NCBI GenBank assembly: GCA_026214975.1
Contig: JAOBSW010000351.1
Coordinates: forward strand, 62,001-126,000
Length of the DNA stretch: 64,000 nt
DNA from: Gentiana macrophylla
Taxonomy: Eukaryota > Streptophyta > Magnoliopsida > Gentianales > Gentianaceae
Reading direction: 5' to 3'
Positions 32,256-43,650 of the stretch are shown here, piece by piece. The first letter of the stretch is position 1, and the number at the start of each line of letters is the position of its first letter. The translations under genes were made by a program, and so were the position numbers. Under the pieces are notes generated by a model. That model was not told the origin of the DNA and did not search any database. It saw only the letters and a program-made list of their open reading frames with translations.

Positions 32256-35006
32256 ATGAAAGGCAAATGATAATTGTTTAGAGCATACCCCTTACACACA
32301 ACATTCTCCCACTTGCTCTAAAAGCTAATGAGATATATCCCTCAATTCTGTACCCGCCAAGTGTATCAAACCATTTAGATGTCAAAATACACTCCGAGTG
32401 TGCCGCCGCAGGGTCGGTCAGTGACTCGGTGATATGCAACATCTAAATGCCACGCGACTTAGTATACCGATCTGTTAGGTTGTCAGCTCGAGACGATCTT
32501 TAGGATCGAAACGTCGCCGGTCCATCCAATCATGTGGTACTCTCCCAATATGCTTTTTTTGACCTCTAGAACTGCGAAGATCCTTATCAGCTACCTCTCC
32601 ACTATTTTCACAATGAAGTGGTATTGGCTTACCAGATCTAGAATTACTCCCAGATATGGAAGGAAACCTCAATCTGACATAAAGTCAGAATCACACGAGT
32701 AAACACTGAACCCAAGATTGACTTAACGATCATCCTTAATCTGACTTAAAGTCAGAATCAGTGTAATCATTTATATTCACGTTCGCACCCGAATATACTA
32801 GCATATTATTCCTCGTTCTCCAAAGATACTTGAGGACGTACTAAACTTGCTATTTAATACTCGAATCCAAGATTCGATTAACTTTTAATTACCTAAATTT
32901 CTCTTATCAAAAGAGAGTCTATCCCATTTTCTATTCATCCTCTGGTTTAGAGAAGCATTCCGTGAGAGGTAGGGTAGGACTACTTCATTGAATGTTGCAT
33001 ACCGATATGCAAAATCATCTTAACCATTAGGATAGATGGGATTGCCAGTCACATATTCTCAGGAATTTGACCGAATCAAATCCTTTAGAATGTAGTCCGA
33101 TTCTTTCATATAAAGAATCTTGGCATGTCAGTTTCCGACTTCAGATAACACACCCATGTTGTTTCCAACTGTTTCAGTGTTACCATTCATGAACACTAAT
33201 GTATATACTAGTTTACCAACATCGACATCCGCCTATGAAAGACTTATCAATATTCTGGTCAAGTCCACATGCTTGAAATATGTGACTTTTAAATGACCTA
33301 GAGGTTTGCATTGATCCTTAAAGGAGATAAGCCTTGGTTCTGAATCAATTGATTCCGTTTGATTGGCAAGAAAGTCTCGGGAGTTACCCTATTTTCACTT
33401 TCTAACGAAATCATGCATTTATTCTTAGCTAAAACCTTCTGTTCGAATGAATTTGATTCCGTTTGTTCGGCAAGAAAGTCTTAGGGAATCACCCCTATTT
33501 TACGCTTTTAACGGAATCAAACAAGACCGAGTGGTGAGAGAGTTCACGGTCTGGTTAACTCTCTACTTGTTAAGGAATCACCCCTAGCCCACTCAGCTTT
33601 GTACCGAAAGTTAAACTTTCTATTCATTCGACTCTTATCATGTAGATCCAATTACTCCCACTTTGGGCTGAGACACTCTCGGGTGGTTCTACTAGAGTGT
33701 GAACAGAACTGGAGTACCAAAACTCCATTCACGGGGTTATGGCTTTTAAACCAACCTCTATTGATCAGAATCCTATACAGCCCGGAAGGAACCATAGGTT
33801 ATCAATCACCTCTGTAAACTGCAAAGTCTTCAGAAAACCACAATAGGTAATGGTTAAACCATACTCCCATTGCATTCTTAGTGGATCGATATTCTGATCT
33901 AGTAGTAATTATCAGTGTTATCACCAACAACCAATGTTGGACGTGGTATGATCTAATCAGTTAGTAACTACCTTGAGTAACCGTTTTCCAAAGTCCAAGG
34001 TTGTTATTCATAGACCCTTTCAGAAGGGGTTTTGTCAGGATAGCTGTGACTTTCTGATCTTAAGAATCTTATAACCAACCTTTACTCAACGTATAAGATA
34101 TTGCACGAACAATCATCATCTGAACGTGTACGCAAAATTTCCAGTCCTACCTTCAAGCACTAAGTGCTAAATGCCTATATTGACAGAAGTGGGGTGAACC
34201 GAATTCACTCCTTATCCACAAATTTGTAAGCATCTTCTAGGTAGACTTCTCGGTTTTACATGATAGTGTAAACTGTTATTTCGCAACCAATATCTTAAAT
34301 GAGTTAAGCAGTGTATTGTAGAACATTAATAACAATATGAGGCAAATTTATGGTGTTATCCTTCAGTGGATAAATTCCACTGGGAGGCAGGCCGAGCATC
34401 AGTCCCAAGACTATGCTATGGCCTATTACTGAGCATGGAATACTCTATCTATGGTGAAATCATAGATACCTCCAAATATTTTAGATAATCTTATTGGCGT
34501 TTGAATAGTTGTGCGACGAGATGTCACTACTCGAAGCTCCTTCTAACTTGTATCTTTCACAAGAGACCCCAAGGTCATTATGAACAAGCTATGTTACTTC
34601 TTTAAATCTATTACCATTTCCCGATTGAAAGGAAGCTTAGTCATTGTTCTTTATGAGACATGTGTTCCTTGTGGGGAGATAGGAATCACCTAAGCCGGTC
34701 TGAGATCTTGTCTTTAGGAAATATGCACTAATTAATAGAGTATGAAGAAGTGTTTATCTAAATACGGAAACCTTTTGCCTTTAATAGTTTAAGATGTGTT
34801 ACATATACCTTTTTAGCATTTCTTAGTGGTTCTGATTTTATCAAACAAAAGTCCGAGTCTTGGATTCATGCTACAAATGTCATATTCACTTTCTATAAGA
34901 CAAACAAATTATCGAATTGAAAGTGAATCCATTCGTTCCAACGAATCTGAAAATAGAAAATAAATTTTCTATGATATTCAAGGATTGAATCCGAAATTCC
35001 TTATAT
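32256..35006 (-). other. Non-coding interior of the LARD-like element, part 1
   Basis: No retroviral domain is visible in any frame. It holds internal short repeats: AATCTGAC(A/T)TAAAGTCAGAATCA at 32672 and 32739, and a roughly 65-base block (TTGATTCCGTTTG...GGCAAGAAAGTCT) at 33348 and again at 33454. It ends at the LINE target copy 34991-35006. Confidence 0.6.
33348..33521. repeat. Direct repeat of a roughly 65-base block
   Basis: Two copies about 106 bases apart share TGATTCCGTTTG, GGCAAGAAAGTCT and ACCCTATTTT...TAACG(A/G)AATCA. Confidence 0.8.
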
Positions 35007-35032
35007 ATTTTTTTTAAAGCAACTTTATTTTA

Positions 35033-35917
35033 TTAAAATGAAAAAGAATAAAGTGCTACAAAGTCAATGCCACATCCCGGCCCGCCCCAAGTACGTGATA
35101 GAGTGGATAGCATGGCCTCCTTAAACCCTATGCGTGGCAAACCCAGTGTAGGAAAATCCAGCACATAGGGAAGAGTACTCGCTCTATGCACCCCCAAAAT
35201 CCCGACACCATAAAAATTACAGTCATATACATCAAAATTATCCTCCACTCGAGACTTGTCTTTGCTTAAGCACAAAAAATAGCACGGTTGCATCCGCATA
35301 GCAATTCCAAGGAAAAAAATAACCCGTGTATCCGACCAAGGTATGAGCCAAAGCCTCCGAACAAGCGCATGAAGCACAAAAACTGTCCTTCTCCACCTTG
35401 TCCTTGCTACTACAACCCAATGGTTGGCTACACCTGGCATAGGAGAAAGATGATAACCCCAAAAACAGCCAAAGAAGATAATAACCCAAAAAAGGAACAA
35501 GGACACCTGGATTGCACCCCTAACAGGATGATAGGGGTGCCTCCAAAGTTGAATGCCAATCTTGGTCCTATGCAATGAACCCTTTCTGTCGACCGCCAGA
35601 ATTCTGATTATATATGTCACCTTCAAATAAAAATGCCCGGTCCAAGCTAGCCGAACATGAATCCTCAAAATGCAAACGCCGGTTAGAGCATAGAAATCAG
35701 AGAGCCATAAAAAATAAATCATTATAAAAAGAATCCAATAAAGGAACATGTACACCTGAATTGCACCCCTAGCATCATGATAGGGGTGCTTCCAGATATT
35801 GACGCCGGCCATGTCCCTGGAAGAGGTGCCTGAATCTTCCCGCAGCATAAAAGCACAAAAATCAGTGAAAAAGTGTACTATGTGCCAAGAAGTGAATAGA
35901 CGATGGATAGAAAACAC
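35033..35917 (-). CDS. 294-codon ORF in the LINE 3' region
   Basis: This is an uninterrupted sense ORF downstream of ORF2. The product is hydrophobic with Trp/Phe-rich segments (MFLYWILFIMIYFLW; VSLFLFWVIIFFGCFWG) and repeats a motif twice: WKHPYHDARGAIQV and WRHPYHPVRGAIQV. Each repeat coincides with a DNA hairpin, so the pattern may come from the nucleotide repeat rather than from protein selection. I think it is more likely an open stretch in the 3' UTR than a true gene, but its length in an otherwise broken element is notable. Confidence 0.3.
   Translation of the reverse strand: MFSIHRLFTSWHIVHFFTDFCAFMLREDSGTSSRDMAGVNIWKHPYHDARGAIQVYMFLYWILFIMIYFLWLSDFYALTGVCILRIHVRLAWTGHFYLKVTYIIRILAVDRKGSLHRTKIGIQLWRHPYHPVRGAIQVSLFLFWVIIFFGCFWGYHLSPMPGVANHWVVVARTRWRRTVFVLHALVRRLWLIPWSDTRVIFFLGIAMRMQPCYFLCLSKDKSRVEDNFDVYDCNFYGVGILGVHRASTLPYVLDFPTLGLPRIGFKEAMLSTLSRTWGGPGCGIDFVALYSFSF
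35514..35540 (-). repeat. 3' region hairpin 1 of the LINE
   Basis: A perfect 9-bp stem GCACCCCTA/TAGGGGTGC surrounds a 9-base loop. Confidence 0.9.
35763..35789 (-). repeat. 3' region hairpin 2 of the LINE
   Basis: The same perfect 9-bp stem as hairpin 1 with a different 9-base loop. Flanks are also alike (ACACCTGAATT before, TTCC after). Confidence 0.9.
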
Positions 35918-35924
35918 CTAATTT

Positions 35925-35951
35925 GCACCCCAACTAGAATAGGAGGGGTGC
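35925..35951 (-). repeat. 3' region hairpin 3 of the LINE
   Basis: A 7-bp stem GCACCCC/GGGGTGC with a 13-base loop, and the same flanking words as hairpins 1 and 2 (ACACCTAATTT, TTCC). It is a decayed third copy. Confidence 0.8.
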
Positions 35952-36041
35952 TTCCCGGCTGGAGGAGCCATTCGTATCCAAACATGACAACGTCGATGTG
36001 GAAAAGTCGTCTCCCCTCTTTCACAAGTGAAGAGTGCTTCC

Positions 36042-39000
36042 CTAGTTGTCTGCAACTTGTCGAATAAGAGGAGGGCCATGTAAATCATCACTAATAAGCT
36101 GTTGAATATGATCAGGTACGCCGTTGAGATGATTAAACGTCATATCGTCTCCTTCCATAGCTACAAAGCTGTCCGCCACTCTATTACATTCCCGAAACAC
36201 ATGAGAAATATTGTGTGGTATTTCTTGAAGACAAGCCGAAATCTGACCAATCGAGATGCAGAGGGGCCAACCTCCACTATGATTTCCGGATATCACACGA
36301 GAAACAAAAATGGAGTCAGTCTCAATATCAAGAGGCAAAACATGTGGACGCAATCGAATACCAAAGAGCAGTGCCTTTACTTCAGCATCAAGAACATTCC
36401 CATGGCCGAAGAAAGCATGAAACGCAACGACAAAGTTACCATGCGAATCCCGAATAATCCACCCCCATAAGCAACCCCATTTCTGACACTACCGTCTACA
36501 TTGAGCTTCACCCGTCCGACATGGGGAGGATTCCACCGTAATTGGATCAGTTGATGCTTGGGCCGAGTTTTCACCTTGAAAGGCTTGAAAAAAGGAACAT
36601 CCCAATCAATCCCAAAATGTTTACGATCAATAGCCTTGCGGAAAGCTACATGTCTAATCATTCTCTCAATGAGAATGTTGGTACGCTGAACAGACGGACA
36701 AAAATCTTCATGTCTACACTTATTCCTCTCTGTCCAGATGCCCCAACACAATAACCGGTACAAGAATGCGCATATTATATATGTGGGCCGAAGAGTTAAT
36801 CCAGAAATTAAACATAGGAACAATCCCAGTAGTAGGAGTGAAACGAAGGCCAAATTGATTCATAAAGTGAGTCCATATAGACCGGGCAAAAGGACACTCA
36901 ATGAAAATATGACGAAGATCTTCCCCTTGATGGCATGTGAAACACTTAGAAACCAAAGTAATACCACGCTGTTGAATGTTTGAATCCGAAGGAAGAGCAT
37001 TATTGATTAGTCTCTAGCAGAAGAAAGAAATCTTGAGAGGTAACATATTGTTCCAAATTAACTTGAAGAGAGGACGAACTGGTTTGTGAGACCGTAGCAT
37101 ATTTCACGCCGACTTAGTACTGAAATGCCCATCCGAATTTAAAATCCATATCAACTCGTCGTCCTGGTCAGGTCGAAATGGTATGCATAAAATCTCATCC
37201 ACAATATGTAGAGGAAGATGCTCTTGCAAAAGAGGAACATTCCACCTCCCATTCACAAAGAAATCCTTCACCTTCCTAAATTCATTGTCCGGAGGATCAC
37301 CCAAATCAATGTTCATCCATTTATCTCTCCAAAAATCTATATTACCGGCATTGACCTTCCACGTGATAGCATATTCAGCAATATCATGCAATTGCCAAAC
37401 TTTCTTAACCATCTGCGTCGGATTTCTGGGAAGGGAAGCTTGCAGGGGCGACTGATCCGCAACATATGTACTATAGATAGTCCGGGCCCAAATCCCTTGC
37501 TTCATCCAAAGACGAACCCACAATATAACCGCAAAGGAATCCATAACATCGAAAAGATTTCGCACCCCTAAACCCCCTTCCTCCGTAGGCCTACAAACAC
37601 TTTCCCATGATGTCCAATGAACATGGCTCCCGTTGAGGCCGCCATCCCAAAGAAATTTATTAAAAAGACGATGTAACCGATGAATAACCTCTTTAGGAGG
37701 GACCAAAACTTGAAGGATAAAAATCGGAATAGAAGTTAACACATGCCTCAAAGCCAAAATAAGTTTACCTCCAAGCAAACGATGAGCCGACTTCCCCAAT
37801 GAAAAAGTCGATGATGAACCTTGTCAAGAATGTCTTGATAGTAGCTGATTCTATTCCGTCCCCGAAAAAAGAGGAGCACCAAGATAGCGAAAAGGCATAT
37901 TCTCCCTCATAAAACCCAAAGCATTCTGGATCCAATGAAGTTGAGTGGCATGCAACTTATGACCAATGAACGTGCTCTTACTCGCATTAATTCGTTGTCC
38001 CGAAACAATTTCATAATGCTGAAAAACCTCCTTAAGACGCTTAAGACCTTTCTTATTGCCAAGTAATGTATCCCCCGTACTTTCGAATGATAGTGCATAC
38101 CCGGGTTGGTGTTCATGAAATCATTAATAAGCCTCCCAAAATACTCTGCTGCAAGAACAAAAAGAGCGGGAGATAGGGGTCACCTTGTTTGACACCACGA
38201 GTCGCATGAAAGGAGGGTGAAGGAATGCCATTCAGAAGGACATAGAACCAATTATCCGCCAACGTCCGGAAGATGAGATCCACACAGAGCTCTTGAAAAC
38301 CAAACATCCTCAAAATATGCATAATGAAACCCCATTCCATTCGATCATAAGCTTTCTCCATGTCAAGCTTAAGCAAAATGTTAGGACTGCGAATCTTCTT
38401 ATTCACATCCTTACACAATTCTTGAGCTAATAGAATATTATCCGTAATGGAACGACTTGGCACAAAGCCCGACTGGTGATCCGCCACCAGCATAGGGAGA
38501 TACGCATTCAACCGTCGAGTGATTATCTTAGTGATGATCTTGGAGAAGACAGTGCATAAACTAATAGGACGGAAATCTTTCCAACAATCAGCCCCCACCA
38601 TCTTTGGAAGAAGAATAATCGAGGACGTGGAAAAATAGCGAGGAAGGTGGCCACCGAGGAAAAAGTCAGAAACCGCATTAGTCATGTCATGCTTAATAAT
38701 GTCCCAACACGATCGGAAAAAGTGAGAGGTGAAGCCATCAGGACCCGCAGCACTATCCGGATCAATGGAAAGAATAATATTGTGAATTTCCTCACTCGTA
38801 GGGGTCTCAATGAGGCTCGCATTCTGATCCTCAGAGATATGAGGTAGGATAAACGACTTTGAAGAAGTACCAATCCCTGCCCAACTAGCCGTGAAAAGGT
38901 TTTCAAAGAAGGTCTTCGAAGAAATCTGTATCTCGTCTTGATTGTCAATCCAATTACCATCCTCTGCCTTAATACGATGGATATAGTTATGATTCCGCCT

Positions 39001-40077
39001 TTGCTTGCAAATAGCATGAAAGTATTTACTATTGGCGTCCCCCGCCTCAATCCATTTAACAGCCGCCTTCTTTTTAAGAAATCGAGTCTCAATATTGTTG
39101 CATCTCTCGTAATCCATAATAGCCCTATCGAGATCCGCATGTGTATCAAGAGACCCGACTTGATCATGCCTCAATGTTTTAACGTTGACCTCCGCCAACG
39201 CCTTCTGTGTATTATCAAAAATATTCCCAAAAACAGTACGATTCCACTCAGTAAGCTTATATCCAAGCTTCTTCAATTTAGTTGCCATGAGCCACATTCC
39301 TTGACGAACTTCCGGTTCAGCCCAAACAGATTTAACCACATCATAAAAAGATCCGTCATCCGTCCACACATTAAGAAACCGAAAGGAAGACTTACGAGCG
39401 GTGATAGAGCCACAGGTAGCGAGCAAAGGGCAGTGATCCGAGTGGACCCTTGGTAAGTGTAAAACCTTTGTCATATTAAAATGGTCCAACCAAGCCTCAT
39501 TAAAGAAAACCCTATCAAGACGTTGCCACATACTCCGATCATGCCATGTAAATTGTGAGCCTTCAAAGAAAGCCTCGGTAAGATTAGCCACTTGAATGCA
39601 CTCATTAAAGTCCAACATGTCATTAGCCCTAGGGGAGGCTCCACCCTTCCTTTCCTCCAGCATCCGAACAATATTAAAATCTCCTCCTAAAAGCCATGGC
39701 CGAGTATTAATCTCTGCCCGAGCCTTAACCGCGTGCCAAAGAGGAGTACGAGCTTGACGAGAGTGCTTCGCATAAATGCCAAACACCAAAAACATATCGC
39801 CATTCTGGTCCGTGACCTCAGCCGTACACATTTGATCACAGTCCGTGGACAGCGAGCAAGTAACTCGATCGGAGAAACCAAATTTTACCTGCAGCAGAGA
39901 TTGAGAGTAGTCAAATCGATTAAGCGAATGGTGGAACAAAGATTAGCAGAACACAAGGGTTCAATCAACACTAAAATCTTAACATTATTACGCCTACAAA
40001 TATTTTTGAGACAAGTTTGAGAAGACATTACCAATACCTCGAACATTCCAAAATAAAATGTTGATCGGACTAAACAT
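36042..40077 (-). pseudogene. LINE ORF2: endonuclease, reverse transcriptase, RNase H
   Basis: The start is the ATG overlapping the ORF1 stop (FSPINILFWNVRGIGN). The APE-like endonuclease shows PWLLGGDFNIVR, FTWHDRSMWQRLDRVF and VHSDHCPLL. RT motifs follow: AAGPDGFTSHFFRSCW, RPISLCTVFSKIITKIIT, HQSGFVPSRSITDNILLAQE, LDMEKAYDRMEW and GVKQGDP. The FADD motif is deleted near 38060 (IHYLA runs straight into NKKGLKRLKEVF), and there is a one-base loss near 38178. Thumb and zf-RVT (CFTCHQGEDLRHIFIECPFARSIW) and RNase H (VKLNVDGSVRN...ETDSIFVSRVI...ADSFVAME) complete it. More frameshifts lie near 39900, 37800, 37100 and 36400. Confidence 0.93.
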
Positions 40078-40477
40078 TGGAAGACCGAAGTTGATAAGCT
40101 TGAGATGGAGCCGATTCCGCAGTAGTTGTCGATTTACCTTTTTCCCTCCGTTTTTTAGCCGTAGCGTTGATCATAGAGGGACCATCCGATTTGTTCTCCT
40201 CGGGAAGCTGATCCTCACTTGCGAACACGGCCGTGTCAATGGCCTCTCCATCATTCATCGGATTGTCGGCAATAGGAGAGCCAGGAAGATCAGTGGAGGC
40301 CGGAACTAAAGCCAACGCCAACTGATCCTCCACTGGACACAGTTCCAACTGTAAAATATCAGGTGCAATCTCCACAATATCAGGTGCCGAGCTAGTTGGT
40401 TGATCCTGCTTAATGCCCGACTGCTTAAAACGTTGCTCTAGCATCCCCTGAAAATCCTTTAATTCGGTGAGGACCAC
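40070..40477 (-). pseudogene. LINE ORF1 C-terminal part
   Basis: This is the 3' 135 codons of the LINE ORF1 (nucleic-acid-binding Gag-like protein). No zinc knuckle remains. The part seen is acidic and Pro-rich and ends with a basic tail (AKKRREKGKSTTTAE...QLRSSNV). Its TAG overlaps the start of ORF2 in the sequence ATGTTTAG. The frame is open to the truncation point, so the loss is only at the 5' end. Confidence 0.8.
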
Positions 40478-40496
40478 GTGCCGAAATTCCTTATAT

Positions 40497-41729
40497 CACT
40501 CCCACTATTGTAGTTGAAATAACTGCCCGTTGTCTACTCTATTTATCGTTTAATGCATAGCTACCTTGTTCTTCCAAAGAACTTAGCTTTCGAGGAAATC
40601 GTTAAGGATGCATTGGTCAGTGATCCGAAATCACCTTCCTTATCCTCTGATTTTCTATTTATTAATATTCCGGTTTAGCCTTAAAACTACTTAGTTTAGA
40701 TGACTAACACATATAGACATTCTTTCCCATTCTTGACTTTCCTTATATGGAAACAATCTTGAACTACCAGTTCATTTGAGTAGACACTACTCGTGAACTG
40801 TGGGATGTCTAATGATAGTGTTACTCGTTTGGACTATTTGATTTTTCTAATAAATCAACAAATCATAAGGTTAAAGCTCCCACTAGTTTATCGGTTCCAA
40901 ATACCGTCTAACTAGCAATACTTTATTTATGTTTTTTCAGAGATTAGAAAATCACCAGAACTAAGCTCCCACTAGTTTATCGGTTCCAAATACCGTCTAA
41001 CTAGTAATGCTTTGTTCATGTTTTTCCAGGAATGGAAAAACTCTTGTGCAGTCTCTTACACATTTCTAATGATTCGGAAAAACAACAAATCATAAGAATA
41101 AAGCTTCCACTAGTTTATCGGTTCCAAATACCGTCTAACTAGCAACACTTTATTTATGATTTTCCAATTTTTCAATTAGAAATTTCTTGTGTGAATACTC
41201 ACACAATTAAAATTCACTAATAGAATTTTATATAGTCCTACATCATCTTTGAACTAAGTGCGTCTCTCGTTCAACACGAGTGACAGCTGTGACATACCTA
41301 TACTATGTCACTTAAGATTTAAAGGCTCAAGAGGAATATCTCTTCTAAAATTTAATTGCATTTTTCGATGATTTCAACGTTCTTGTTACTTTCCACTTTT
41401 AACGAAGTCATTACACTAGCAGTTTAGTAGCCTAGAGATGATTGTTGTAAATAAAATTGACATAAAAAATTCATACATACACGACTAGATGAATTTTAGA
41501 AATTATAAAATGTAAATGTCTATCCTACCATTCCAAGGATTTAACCTCACATCGTACCTCCGCCTAGGGGGTCGGTATCAGCACGATGATGGTTAAACTG
41601 AGACAATCTCTCTCGATGATTAAACTTAGAAAATCAAACATCTCATGGGAATCATACATCTCATACTTTAATCGTCGATTACCTTCCTTTTTCAGCCAAG
41701 ATATTTCCTAAAATATCTTGATGAGTGTG
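40497..41729 (-). other. Non-coding interior of the LARD-like element, part 2
   Basis: This continues the sequence interrupted by the LINE (the CACTCCCACT text follows the target copy). No coding motif. It contains the triplicated module at 40874-41160 and ends with GTGTG at the Sirevirus A boundary. Confidence 0.55.
40874..41160. repeat. Triplicated module AAGCTCCCACTAGTTTATCG...
   Basis: Copies start at 40874, 40963 and 41101. Each has about 57 shared bases (ACTAGTTTATCGGTTCCAAA, TACCGTCTAACTAG, then a CTTT(A/G)TT(T/C)ATG stretch), separated by unequal spacers (periods 89 and 138). Confidence 0.92.
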
Positions 41730-43405
41730 TGTTGGTCCCTTGAAAAGGCTTTGGTTAAGTTTAGAGGGGGGGGGATGAATAAACTTAACACTTAAAACTT
41801 TGGAGTTAACAAATTGCAACCCAAGTGATCTGCGATACTTGAAGAGTCTGTTGATACCTCGATAACTTCTCTTGATAAGCGTTGAGTCTCATCGATAGTT
41901 GAGTTTGCTGAATTTGTGCAGTGGAATTATATCAAAATTAAGCCTTAATACTTGTTGTTAAATATGATACTAAGTATTAGATACTCAAGAGTGTAAGTGT
42001 GTGATTTGGTTGCTAGATTCATGAGGTTGATGTGTAGAATAAACTAAGTGCATAATGTAAATCTTTGAAAGTAAGTAGGAAGATTTTATAGTGGTTCCAG
42101 GTGGTGTAATCCTGTCAGTCCACTCTTCTCCTGTGATATTTGAGGAAATTCACTAGAGATCTTTGATGTAGTCATTACAAAGATTCCTAAGTTGCTTGTC
42201 CTTCACCAATAGCTATGGCTTCACAAATCAAAATCAGGAGCAGGTAGAATTTGTCGCTCCTGAGTCTTCCTTTGGTCCTTGAAGGGTAGGATTGCCTCTT
42301 CACCGACTCCACCACAAACAATGATCTTTTCACACAAGCTGTGCTTCACTTTGTCTTGTTGAGGTTCTTTATAAAATAAAGATTGAATCAAATAAATGAT
42401 TCAGTTGCAGCAGCTTGATTTGGATGATATAATCAGCAGCTTGCAGACTTCAAGTGTGTATACTTGATGTGTCTTGAATGCAGAATACACTTGAAGAATT
42501 TCTCTGGATCAGTAGCTTTAAGTTCAGTAATTCAGCAGGGTGTTTTTCAGCTCAGTAAAATATCTCTTCAAAGTTTATCAGTTTTTCATCCTCTTGTTTC
42601 TGAGTTGAAGGTCCTCTATTTATAGGCAAGAATGCATGTGACTTGTATTTGAAATTCAAATGTAACCGTTCCTTGTTTTTGTCCCATCTAATTTGCCTTC
42701 TGTCACTATTCATAGGGTCGACATCATCGAAATTCCTTGGCAAAGTGCGATCATCACCACCTTTGACTTATATCCAATGGATAAAAATCTGAATCATCCC
42801 AACGTCTTTTTGATCTCAGCCTTTGATTTGTTTGATAAGTCAGAGGTAGTTGGCTGTCCTTATCCATGTAATCTTCCAATAATCTTGAATTAATCGAGGT
42901 ATATTATCGGCGAGTTCATCGATCGCGAAGCGCAATTTTTGTGTATAAAATGCAATGCAGCTGACTTCTTTTATCTAAATTTTATTTGTGAAGTTAGATT
43001 ACACCTTTTTAATTATAACCAAGTTCCAAACATCATCCAACTTATGGAACTTAGACCTTCTACACAAGGTATATGTAATCAGTTTAGGTCATCAAAGACT
43101 TGCCTAAATTCTGATTCCATATCCTTGACTTAAATTACTAAGTTTGATCCCTTAGCCTTACATGGCGAGTTTGAGCCTCACCTTCAATTTTCAACGAGTT
43201 CCAGAAAAGTCTCTCGACCTAACTACCTCTCGATATGGACCGATCTGCTTGATATAAATCGGTGACCATTCTGATGCTTGTTTGATCAAACCTATTCATA
43301 AATCAAACTCTAATAAACCTATACATTTGATCTAGACATCTTTTGCCTTTGAACTATACTTGGCTAGTCGACACTCATCATCAAAACATAGAAATAAGTC
43401 CAACA
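41730..43405 (-). repeat. 3' LTR of Sirevirus A
   Basis: On the minus strand it runs from TGTTGGACTTATTTC to TTTTCAAGGGACCAACA, 1676 bases with TGTTGG/CCAACA ends. It aligns along its length with 55345-57059. Confidence 0.93.
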
Positions 43406-43431
43406 ATTTCCCCCTTTTTGGTGATGATGCC
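43406..43431 (-). other. Polypurine tract of Sirevirus A
   Basis: The minus strand reads GGCATCATCACCAAAAAGG then GGGAAAT before the LTR. A purine tract within this context is typical of Sireviruses. Confidence 0.85.
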
Positions 43432-43650
43432 ACTACCCTCACCTAACAGCAAAGCAAAAGGATAAAAACAAAAAAAGAACAAATATAGTCATCTTTCATT
43501 ATAATCATTTGTTCAAAGATATTACAGTCTAGAATCAGCAAAAACATAATGCAGTTAAAGTATGCTGATCTACTGTCTTCTTTCTCTTTCTTGTCTGGCC
43601 TTCTCCACTTGTTCTTGGTAGGCTCTGATTTCTTCTATCATGTCCCTCAT

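Larger units (their letters stand above)
35007..40480 (-). mobile_element. L1-type LINE, 5.5 kb, slightly 5'-truncated
   Basis: Exact 16-bp target copies CCGAAATTCCTTATAT lie at 34991-35006 and 40481-40496. On the minus strand it has the end of ORF1, ORF2 (endonuclease, RT, zf-RVT, RNase H), a long 3' region with hairpins and an A run at the 35007-35015 side. The 5' end lies inside ORF1, so reverse transcription stopped early. The exact target copies show insertion after the host element was in place. ORF2 is mutated, including loss of the RT catalytic motif. Confidence 0.96.
30761..41729 (-). mobile_element. Non-coding copia-type LTR element (LARD-like), interrupted
   Basis: It is read on the minus strand because the tract GCAAGTGGGTGAT adjoins the LTR start TGTTAGGTGTAGTGCCCG, as in Tork/Angela-like copia elements. 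Its 3' LTR is at 30761-32242. The visible internal DNA (32243-35006 and 40497-41729) has no gag or pol motif but carries repeated short modules. A LINE (35007-40480) and Sirevirus A (from 41730) are inserted in it. Its 5' end is not in this piece. The large non-coding interior suggests a LARD moved by other elements' proteins. Confidence 0.65.

Noticed and set aside
38938..39456. 172-codon + strand ORF inside the LINE
   Set aside because: The minus frame carries clear endonuclease and RT motifs; this one has none.
40874..41160. Spaced direct repeats resembling a CRISPR array
   Set aside because: Only three copies with unequal spacers in a plant retroelement; no cas genes and the wrong kind of genome.
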